Assembly: GCA_946547105.1 (NCBI GenBank)
Contig: CAMNOV010000005.1
Coordinates: forward strand, 1-54,118
Source of the DNA: an uncultured Clostridia bacterium
GTDB lineage: Bacteria; Bacillota; Clostridia; Oscillospirales; Oscillospiraceae
DNA: 54,118 nucleotides
Direction: 5' to 3'
The position numbers were made by a program, and so were the translations under genes. This document shows, piece after piece, positions 48,115 through 54,118 of this stretch (positions are counted from its first letter, which is position 1; every line of letters starts with the position of its first letter). The notes under the pieces were generated by a model. It did no database searches, had not been told where the DNA came from, and was given only the letters and a program-made list of their open reading frames with translations.

Positions 48115-49773
48115 TCAAATCTCCGTGATGACCGGAAGGATCATCGGGCTGCGGCGCGTGGCCTTGTACAGATAGCCCGAGACGTTGGACTTGACCTTGG
48201 CCTTGATGGTCGGCCAGTCCGTGATATGCGCGGCATGGCAGGCGTCGACCGTCTCATAGGTCACGCGTTCCAGCTCGCTCATCAGCTCCTCGGCCTCCTT
48301 GACGTAAATGAAGCCGCGGGTGACAATTTCCGGCTTTGCGATCATGGTGTGATCGTAAGAGGAATAGGGCAGGACGATGACGACCATGCCGTCCTCAGCA
48401 AGACGCTGGCGGTCGTGCAGAACGACGCTGCCCACTTCCCCGCCGCCGCTGCCGTCCACCAGAACGGCGCCGGCCGGGACGCTGCCCTCAATGCCGATCG
48501 ATTTCTTGGTGACTTCGATGACGCTGCCGTTTTCGGCGATAACGATGTTCTTCGGCTGCACACCCATCAGCTTGCCGAGCTCCGCGTGCTTGACCAGCAT
48601 GCGCTGCTCGCCGTGGAGCGGGATGAAATACTTGGGCTTTGTCAGCGCCAGCATCATCTTCAGCTCCTCCTGCGAGGCGTGACCGGAGACGTGCAGATCG
48701 GTATGGCGGTCATAGATGACCTCCGCGCCCTTGGCGAAGAGCGCATCGATCACGCGGCTGATGGTGTTTTCGTTGCCGGGGATGGCCGAAGCGGAAATGA
48801 TCACGCGGTCGCCCGCGTCGATGCGCACCTGCTTGTGCTCGGAAAAAGCCATGCGATACAGGGCGGACATGCTCTCGCCCTGGCTGCCGGTGGAAATGAC
48901 GACCACCTGCTCCTTGGGCAGACGGTTGGCCTGATCGAGGTCGATGAGCACGTTCTCCGGGATCTCCATATAGCCGAGCTCCATGGAGACCTTCAGCACG
49001 TTTTCCATGCTGCGGCCGGAGATCGCCACCCGGCGGCCGTACTTGGCGGCCACGGAGATGATCTGCTGCAGACGGTGCACGTTGGAGGCGAAGGTCGTGA
49101 TGATGATACGCTTTTTGCAGCCGACGAAAAGCTTGTCAAAGCTCTCGCCGACCTTGCGCTCGGAATCGGAATGACCGGGCTTTTCCACATTGGTGGAGTC
49201 GCCCAACAGAGCGAGGACGCCCTCGTTGCCGAGCTGACCGAGGCGGGTCAGGTCGATCATACCGCCGCTGATTGGGGTCACGTCGATCTTCCAGTCGCCG
49301 GTGTGGATCACGGTGCCGATCGGCGTTTTGATCGCCAGGGCGACGGAATCCGGGATGGAATGGTTCACGTGAATGAACTCCACGGTAAAGCAGCCGAGGC
49401 GGAACACCGCACCGGGCTTTTTGGTAAAGATCTGGGTGTTATAGAGCAGGTCGTGCTCGTCGAGCTTCAGCTCCACCAGCGCCGCCGTCAGCGGCGTGGT
49501 GTAAACGGGAACGTCCAGTTCCCGCAGGACGTAAGGCACAGCGCCGATATGGTCCTCATGTCCGTGCGTCAGGATGATACCGCGGATCCGGTCGGCGTTG
49601 GCGCGCAGGTAGCTGATGTCGGGCAGGACGATATCGATGCCGTACATGTCCTCGTCGGGAAAGCCCATGCCGCAGTCGACCACGATGATATCGCTGCCGA
49701 ACTCATAGGCCGTCATGTTCTTTCCGATTTCACCGAGACCGCCCAAAGGGATGATTTTCAGTTTTGATTGCAT
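48115..49773 (-). CDS. rnj: Ribonuclease J
   Basis: 552 residues, a metallo-beta-lactamase/beta-CASP ribonuclease with endo- and 5' exonuclease activity in mRNA turnover. The metal motif HGHEDH is at residues 70-75; HTGDWKID, GDSTNVEKPGHSDSE and the beta-CASP motifs STGSQGE and HVSGHASQEE follow. The start ATG at 49771-49773 has GGAG five bases upstream; an earlier in-frame codon does not. Confidence 0.95.
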   Translation of the reverse strand: MQSKLKIIPLGGLGEIGKNMTAYEFGSDIIVVDCGMGFPDEDMYGIDIVLPDISYLRANADRIRGIILTHGHEDHIGAVPYVLRELDVPVYTTPLTAALVELKLDEHDLLYNTQIFTKKPGAVFRLGCFTVEFIHVNHSIPDSVALAIKTPIGTVIHTGDWKIDVTPISGGMIDLTRLGQLGNEGVLALLGDSTNVEKPGHSDSERKVGESFDKLFVGCKKRIIITTFASNVHRLQQIISVAAKYGRRVAISGRSMENVLKVSMELGYMEIPENVLIDLDQANRLPKEQVVVISTGSQGESMSALYRMAFSEHKQVRIDAGDRVIISASAIPGNENTISRVIDALFAKGAEVIYDRHTDLHVSGHASQEELKMMLALTKPKYFIPLHGEQRMLVKHAELGKLMGVQPKNIVIAENGSVIEVTKKSIGIEGSVPAGAVLVDGSGGGEVGSVVLHDRQRLAEDGMVVIVLPYSSYDHTMIAKPEIVTRGFIYVKEAEELMSELERVTYETVDACHAAHITDWPTIKAKVKSNVSGYLYKATRRSPMILPVITEI

Positions 49774-49814
49774 ATATTCTCCATTCAAAAGTGTATGTAA
49801 AAGTATTGTACTGA

Positions 49815-49835
49815 GGATCTTAACCAGAAAGATCC
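49815..49835. other. Hairpin between recR and rnj
   Basis: A perfect seven-base stem GGATCTT/AAGATCC with a seven-base loop in the 84-base gap. It has no strong T run, so it is not a standard terminator; it may be an RNA 5' structure of the rnj message. Confidence 0.4.
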
Positions 49836-49857
49836 GTTTTATAACGCCACGGGAGTC

Positions 49858-50457
49858 TTACATCTCCGTCCGGCCTTCGATGGCGCGGTTGAGCGTTGCG
49901 TCGTCGGCAAACTCGAGGTTCGAGCCGACGGGGATACCGTAGGCCAGTCGGGTGACCTTGATCTGGAAGGGCTTGAGGAGCCGGGAAATGTACATGGCCG
50001 TCGCCTCGCCCTCCGTGTCGGGATTCGTGGCCATGATGACTTCCTCCACGTCGTTGTCGGCCACCCGCTGCAGCAGCTCCTTGATGCGGATGTCATCCGG
50101 GCCGACATGGCTCATCGGAGACAATACGCCGTGCAGCACATGATAGGTGCCGTTATACTCCCGCCCGCGTTCGATGCTCAGCACGTCGCGCGGCTCCGAG
50201 ACCACGCAGATCGTGGACTGATCGCGCCGGTCGCTGGCACAGATCGAGCAGATCTCCCCCTCGGTCAGATTCTGGCAGATCTTGCAGCAGTGGACGCTTG
50301 TTTTAGCCTCGATGATGGCGTCGGCAAAGGAACGCGCTTCCTCCTCAGGCAGCGAAAGCACATGGAAGGCCAGGCGCTGCGCACTTTTCCGCCCGATGCC
50401 GGGCAGAGAGGCAAATTTATCGATCAGAGCTTCGAGCGAAGCGGGAAAGAAAGACAT
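49858..50457 (-). CDS. recR: Recombination protein RecR
   Basis: 199 residues. A helix-hairpin-helix (LPGIGRKSAQRLAFHVL, from 18), a four-Cys zinc motif (CCKICQNLTEGEICSIC, about 57-73) and a TOPRIM domain (ICVVSEPRDVLSIE, ATNPDTEGEATAMYI) are complete. RecR with RecO and RecF loads RecA on gapped DNA. It lies 18 bases after rpe, unlike the usual dnaX-yaaK-recR arrangement. Confidence 0.96.
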   Translation of the reverse strand: MSFFPASLEALIDKFASLPGIGRKSAQRLAFHVLSLPEEEARSFADAIIEAKTSVHCCKICQNLTEGEICSICASDRRDQSTICVVSEPRDVLSIERGREYNGTYHVLHGVLSPMSHVGPDDIRIKELLQRVADNDVEEVIMATNPDTEGEATAMYISRLLKPFQIKVTRLAYGIPVGSNLEFADDATLNRAIEGRTEM

Positions 50458-50475
50458 GGCAGATTATCTCCGATT

Positions 50476-51132
50476 TCAGATTTCACCGCGCAGCGCGGCG
50501 ACGGCTGCTATGCGGTCGGCTTTGCCGAAGACCGCGCTGCCGGCGACCAGGACATTGGCACCGGCCTCCAGCGCGAGCGGAGCGGTTTCCGGTGTGATGC
50601 CGCCGTCCACCTCCAGGTCGCAGCCGGGATAGACTTCGTCCATCCGGCGGCGCAGCGAACGGATCTTCTCGAGCTGGTCGTACATGAAGCTCTGTCCGCC
50701 GAAGCCAGGCTCCACCGTCATGACAAGCACCATATCGACAAGCGGCAGATAAAGCTCGGCTGCTTCCGCCGGCGTGCCGGGCTTGAGCGTAACGGCAGTT
50801 TTCTTCCCCTGCGCCCGGATCGTCTCCAGGGCAAGCAGCAGATTTTCCCGCGTATCCGACTCCACGTGGACGTTGACAAGATCGGCGCCTGCGTCACAGA
50901 AGGCCTTGACATAGCGCACGGGACGGTCGATCATCAGATGCACATCCATAAACATGTCGCTGCATTTGCGGAGAGATTTCAAAACCGGGATCCCGAACGA
51001 TATATTCGGGACAAAGATCCCGTCCATCACGTCAAAGTGCACGTAATCGGCGCCCGCGCTTTTGATTTCCGCCAGTTCTTCACCCAGACATGAAAAATCA
51101 GCGGACAGGATGGACGGCGCAATTTTAATCAT
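50476..51132 (-). CDS. rpe: Ribulose-phosphate 3-epimerase
   Basis: 218 residues, a TIM-barrel pentose phosphate enzyme. IAPSILSADF at the start, VHFDVMDGIFVPN and DVHLMI (metal ligands), LVMTVEPGFGGQSF and LEVDGGITPE are conserved. GGAGG lies eight bases before the chosen ATG. Confidence 0.96.
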   Translation of the reverse strand: MIKIAPSILSADFSCLGEELAEIKSAGADYVHFDVMDGIFVPNISFGIPVLKSLRKCSDMFMDVHLMIDRPVRYVKAFCDAGADLVNVHVESDTRENLLLALETIRAQGKKTAVTLKPGTPAEAAELYLPLVDMVLVMTVEPGFGGQSFMYDQLEKIRSLRRRMDEVYPGCDLEVDGGITPETAPLALEAGANVLVAGSAVFGKADRIAAVAALRGEI

Positions 51133-51170
51133 GGCAGGATCCTCCGCAAACAAACATATTTATTTAATCT

Positions 51171-51199
51171 ATTATACACCGGAGCGGCAGGCAATGCAA
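51171..51199 (-). promoter_or_regulatory. Sigma-A promoter of rpe-recR
   Basis: TTGCAT (51194-51199) and TATAAT (51171-51176), 17-base spacer, on the minus strand. A CACAA/TTGTG dyad (51211-51224) lies just upstream. Confidence 0.78.
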
Positions 51200-51368
51200 T
51201 AAGCATGCTTCACAAGATATTGTGCCGCTCCCCGGACATGATTTTAACACAAGCGCCAAGTTTTGTGAAGTTTCCAGGCTTGGTTTATTTTCCTGTTTCA
51301 CAGGTATTAGGCCTTGTTAATTTCCGGATTATTTACATTTACACCGGCGTTTCCGCAGTTTAACACCC

Positions 51369-51397
51369 TTGACTACATGCCTGATTCGATATAAAAT
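51369..51397 (+). promoter_or_regulatory. Sigma-A promoter of xpaC-telA
   Basis: TTGACT (51369-51374) and TAAAAT (51392-51397), 17-base spacer, 32 bases before the xpaC ATG. The preceding 170 bases hold several TTCACA/TGTGAA words but no gene. Confidence 0.65.
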
Positions 51398-51428
51398 AAT
51401 GCAAAAGATATCAAAAGGAGTAATGCCT

Positions 51429-52196
51429 ATGGCCAACCGCAGAAGAAAGCGCAAAGTATTCGCCAGCCCCTTCTATACCTTTGCTCTGCTGTGGCTGCTT
51501 CTGTCCGGCGCTCTGCCGATCTATACCATCGCCGGTCTACTGTTCACCTTCGGGATCTCCGCTGCCGCCGCGTTCCTGGCCGGCCGGATCTCCGCCACGC
51601 GCAGTCAGGCGCAGGAAAAGAAGGAAGCCGATCTGGCGCGCCGGGCCGCCAGCGTCCGCAAAACCGATACCGGCGCTCCTTCCGTCCGGAAGACCGATGC
51701 GCCCGCCGCGCAGCAGGCTCCCGTGAAAAAGTCTTACGGTCCGGAGGTCGATCCGATCATCGAAGAGGGCAACCGCGCGCTGAGCGAAATGGGCAGGCTT
51801 TATACCTCGATCAAGGATCCGGAGGTGCGGCAGAAGATCAACGAGATCATGCGCATCACCGACAAGATCACGCAGGACGCGATCGCCGACCCGTCTGACA
51901 TCCCGCAGATCAAGAAATTTATGAATTACTATCTGCCCACCACAATCAAGCTCCTCAACGCCTATGACCGCATGAGCGCGCAGGGTATCGAGGGCGAGAA
52001 CCTAAGCAAGAGCATGAACAGCATTAACGAAATGCTGGATGCGGCCATCGAAGCCTATAAAAAGCGGCTGGACTCTCTCTTTGCCAACCAGGCGCTGGAT
52101 ATCGAAACCGATATCCAGGTCATGAACACGATGCTGGCCCGCGAGGGTCTGACCGGCGAAAAAGATTTTCAGGTCGCCGAATCCGGAAGCAACTGA
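51429..52196 (+). CDS. xpaC: XpaC-like (5-bromo-4-chloroindolyl phosphate hydrolysis family) protein
   Basis: 255 residues. A basic N-terminus (MANRRRKRK) leads into two close membrane segments (about 11-52), a Lys/Ala-rich linker, and a helical domain (PIIEEGNRALSEMGRLYTSI, MNYYLPTTIKLLNAYDRM) that matches the XpaC family. Its biochemical role is unknown; it is almost always paired with TelA, as here. AAAGGAG lies eight bases before this ATG; an ATG two codons earlier is too close. Confidence 0.85.
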   Translation: MANRRRKRKVFASPFYTFALLWLLLSGALPIYTIAGLLFTFGISAAAAFLAGRISATRSQAQEKKEADLARRAASVRKTDTGAPSVRKTDAPAAQQAPVKKSYGPEVDPIIEEGNRALSEMGRLYTSIKDPEVRQKINEIMRITDKITQDAIADPSDIPQIKKFMNYYLPTTIKLLNAYDRMSAQGIEGENLSKSMNSINEMLDAAIEAYKKRLDSLFANQALDIETDIQVMNTMLAREGLTGEKDFQVAESGSN

Positions 52197-52224
52197 CTGT
52201 AAATACGGAAAGGAATGAAGCGTT

Positions 52225-53370
52225 ATGAATGAAGAATACGTGCCCAGCCTGACCCTGGAGCCCAACGCGGCCGCCGTGCAGGAAGCCCCGGTCGAGGAAG
52301 AAAAAGTCGAAGAAAAGGAAGTTCCCGTCGAGCGCCCCGAGCTGGAGAAGCTCTCCCCTGCCGAGCAGGCCGCGGTGAAGGAGTTTTCCGAGAAGATCGA
52401 CGTGCTCAACACCGAGCAGGTCATGAATTACGGCAGCGCCGCCCAGAAAAACATCACCGAGTTTTCCGACGCCGCCCTGAAAACCGTTCGCACCAAGGAT
52501 CTGGGCGAAGTCGGCGAGCAGCTCGGCAATCTGGTGGTCGAGCTCAAGGGCTTCAACTATGAGCCCGAGGAGAAAAAAGGCTTCCTCGGCCTGTTCAAAA
52601 AGACCCAGCAGAACATCGCCGCGCTGAAGGCGCAGTACGACAAGGCCGAAGTCAACGTCGACAAGATCGTGGAAGCACTGGAAAACCACGAGATCACGCT
52701 GATGAAGGACATCAGCATGATGGACAAGATGTACGAGCGCAACCAGGAATACATGAAGGAGCTGACGATGTACATCATCGCCGGCAAGCTCAAGATCCAG
52801 AACCTGCGCGAGGTCGAGCTGCCGAAGCTGCAGGAAAAGGCGCGCGAGAGCGGCCTGCCCGAGGACGCCCAGGCCGCCAACGACTTTGCCAACATGATCG
52901 GCCGCTTTGAGAAGAAGATCCACGATCTGGAGCTGACGCGTACGATCTCCGTGCAGATGTCCCCGCAGATCCGCATGGTGCAGAATAACGACACCCTCAT
53001 GGCGGAGAAGATCCACTCCTCTATCGTCAACACGATCCCTCTGTGGAAAAACCAGATGGTCATGGCCCTCTCCCTCTACCACTCCGAGCAGGCCATGAAA
53101 GCCCAGCGCGAGGTGACCAATGTGACCAATGATCTGCTCATCAAGAACGCCGAGGCCCTGCATCAGGGCAGCGTGAGCGTGGCCGAAGAATCCGAGCGCG
53201 GCATCGTCGATATCGAAACGCTCAAGAAGACCAACGAAGAACTGATCAAGACCCTTGACGAAGTGCGCGAGATCCAGGATACCGGCCGCGCCCGCCGCGC
53301 CGCCGCCGAGGAAGAACTCGGCCGCATCGAGGGTCAGCTGAAGCAGAAGCTGCTGGAAATGAAGGGCTGA
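52225..53370 (+). CDS. telA: TelA/toxic-anion-resistance family protein
   Basis: 381 residues, mostly helical coiled coil, without membrane segments. The family core LGELVVELKGFN-like segment with FLGLFKKTQQNI, the middle LDKMYERNQEYMKELTMYIIAGKLK-like region and SVQMSPQIRMVQNNDTLMAEKIHSSI is well conserved. Members give tellurite and some antimicrobial resistance in other bacteria, by an unknown membrane-linked mechanism. It follows xpaC by 28 bases. Confidence 0.92.
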   Translation: MNEEYVPSLTLEPNAAAVQEAPVEEEKVEEKEVPVERPELEKLSPAEQAAVKEFSEKIDVLNTEQVMNYGSAAQKNITEFSDAALKTVRTKDLGEVGEQLGNLVVELKGFNYEPEEKKGFLGLFKKTQQNIAALKAQYDKAEVNVDKIVEALENHEITLMKDISMMDKMYERNQEYMKELTMYIIAGKLKIQNLREVELPKLQEKARESGLPEDAQAANDFANMIGRFEKKIHDLELTRTISVQMSPQIRMVQNNDTLMAEKIHSSIVNTIPLWKNQMVMALSLYHSEQAMKAQREVTNVTNDLLIKNAEALHQGSVSVAEESERGIVDIETLKKTNEELIKTLDEVREIQDTGRARRAAAEEELGRIEGQLKQKLLEMKG

Positions 53371-53397
53371 TCCTGAGCCCGGTCAGGAGGTACTCCG

Positions 53398-53922
53398 ATG
53401 TTGAAAAAGCCGATCGTCGCAGCGATCCTCTGTGTGATCATCGTGATCTCATCCACGGTCATCACGACACATCTCAGGCTTGATCCCTGGTGTGAGGAGA
53501 TCAGCGAAGCTTTCATTGCCGACGGCGGTATTGCCGATCAGCTCGAAACGGTCTGCACCGCTTCTTCCGGGATCATCCGCATCGCCGAGGCCTACGGGAT
53601 CGACTGCTTTGAGACGAAGGAGCTTTGCGAATCGCTGCGCGTGACCACGCATCTGAATTCTCCGCAAAACCTGTTTGGAATGTACCAGATGCTTTGTGCG
53701 AGGGTCAGCGATTTGTCGGGCAGTCTGAAGATGAAGGAACTCAGCGCCCAGGACGCGGCGTCGCTCGATTTGTACAACGACGAGCTTACGGCCGCGCGCA
53801 GCGCCATCAGCGCCGACGGCTACAACGACAGCGTGTCCTTCTTCCTGCGCAAGGAGCTGGGTTCTTTTTCCCGGGGCTTTGCCAGACTCTGCGGCGTCAA
53901 TCTGCCCGAGCAGTTTGCATGA
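53398..53922 (+). CDS. Membrane-anchored protein of unknown function, possibly LemA-like
   Basis: 174 residues. An N-terminal anchor (IVAAILCVIIVISSTVI) is followed by a helical extracytoplasmic domain. I recognise no family with confidence. The last 40 residues (YNDELTAARSAISADGYNDSV, then FARLCGVNLPEQF) faintly recall the YN...FP...FGF end of LemA proteins. It follows telA by 27 bases and shares its ribosome-binding pattern (CAGGAGG), so it probably belongs to the xpaC-telA membrane-stress unit. Confidence 0.7.
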   Translation: MLKKPIVAAILCVIIVISSTVITTHLRLDPWCEEISEAFIADGGIADQLETVCTASSGIIRIAEAYGIDCFETKELCESLRVTTHLNSPQNLFGMYQMLCARVSDLSGSLKMKELSAQDAASLDLYNDELTAARSAISADGYNDSVSFFLRKELGSFSRGFARLCGVNLPEQFA

Positions 53923-53939
53923 AAAGATCAAATGCATAG

Positions 53940-53974
53940 AAAAGAACGGCGGTTTTCAAGACCGCCGTTCTTTT
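53940..53974 (+). terminator. Terminator of the xpaC-telA operon
   Basis: AAAGAACGGCGGT/ACCGCCGTTCTTT stem with a seven-base loop and a T run. Confidence 0.9.
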
Positions 53975-53996
53975 CCTTCAACAGATAAAAATCTTC

Positions 53997-54025
53997 TTGA
54001 CATTTCCAGATGAGGTCATTATAAT
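53997..54025 (+). promoter_or_regulatory. Consensus sigma-A promoter of tRNA-Pro
   Basis: Perfect TTGACA (53997-54002) and TATAAT (54020-54025) with a 17-base spacer. Confidence 0.9.
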
Positions 54026-54038
54026 GAAAAAGCTGTTT

Positions 54039-54114
54039 CGGGGTGTAGCGCAGCTGGTAGCGCGCATGGTTCGGGACCATGAGGCCGCGAGTTCAAGTCT
54101 CGCCACTCCGACCA
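54039..54114 (+). tRNA. tRNA-Pro (anticodon CGG)
   Basis: Cloverleaf complete: acceptor CGGGGTG with CACTCCG (one G-T pair), anticodon stem CATGG/CCATG around TTCGGGA (anticodon CGG, reads CCG), T arm with GTTCAAGTC, discriminator A and encoded CCA. The C1-G72 pair is typical of tRNA-Pro. Confidence 0.95.
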
Positions 54115-54118
54115 AAAA

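Noticed and set aside
48031-49767. A 578-codon open frame antisense to rnj
   Set aside because: Composition (very rich in Asp, His, Gly, Val) and position show it to be a codon-bias shadow of ribonuclease J.
52120-53163. A 347-codon open frame antisense to telA
   Set aside because: Leu/His/Asp-rich shadow of TelA with no start signal.

Overview
The window looks like a chromosomal segment of an anaerobic, spore-gene-bearing Firmicute of class Clostridia, most likely Oscillospirales/Oscillospiraceae (inference). The signs are a complete spoIIIAA-AH operon, the Asp23-nusB-xseAB-ispA-dxs-tlyA-nadK-argR-recN block typical of Firmicutes, GC-rich coding DNA with strong sigma-A promoters (TTGACA-17-TATAAT type), T-box control of a tRNA synthetase, and a lar nickel-pincer operon. 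No prophage, transposase, CRISPR array or rRNA is visible. The sequence starts inside rplS and ends just after a tRNA-Pro gene.

Layout. 1-3407 (minus): rplS end, a flavin-binding PNPOx-like protein, and a radical-SAM pair (TIGR03936/TIGR03960 type). 3564-5022: HAD phosphatase (+), then a membrane M50 protease with a tiny single-pass partner (minus). 5092-7821 (+): larB-larC-larE. 7851-9759 (minus): tyrS and a C_GCAxxG-type protein behind a T-box leader. 9756-18617 (minus): recN, argR, nadK, tlyA, dxs, ispA, xseB, xseA, nusB, Asp23-like. 18781-23190 (minus): spoIIIAH to spoIIIAA with a candidate sigma-E promoter. 23288-26358 (minus): a redox island of trxA, a TlpA-like protein, ccdA, moaC and an unusual short thioredoxin reductase. 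26497-28179 (+): glnS. 28230-29523 (minus): SPFH protein and tRNA-Thr(CGT). 29882-36823 (minus): uvrB, polA, rimI, tsaD, radC and a small Cys-rich ORF. 37000-37647 (+): PAP2 phosphatase. 37675-43324 (minus): rqcH, mrnC, ftsK/spoIIIE, uppP. 43454-46353 (minus): GH3 glycosidase and YfcE-like phosphoesterase. 46478-47734 (+): hypoxanthine-DNA glycosylase, DUF3783 protein, secG. 47778-51132 (minus): Spx/ArsC-like protein, rnj, recR, rpe. 51429-53922 (+): xpaC, telA and an unrecognised membrane protein. 54039-54114 (+): tRNA-Pro(CGG).

Most genes are housekeeping and tightly packed, with many ATGA or TTGA stop/start overlaps that imply translational coupling. The points most worth following up are: (i) a 271-residue thioredoxin reductase that keeps the CATC redox site but lacks the HRRxxxR NADPH motif, suggesting a ferredoxin-type or otherwise non-NADPH enzyme, beside a CcdA-TlpA-Trx operon; (ii) an about 53-residue membrane protein coupled to an M50 protease, possibly a minimal SpoIVFA; (iii) a larBCE operon with no larA and a three-cysteine LarE; (iv) a T-box whose first gene is a C_GCAxxG protein rather than tyrS; (v) palindromic operator-like sites over the SPFH promoter; (vi) a Cys-rich 69-residue ORF after radC. 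I found no clear evidence of a wholly new defence or mobile system.
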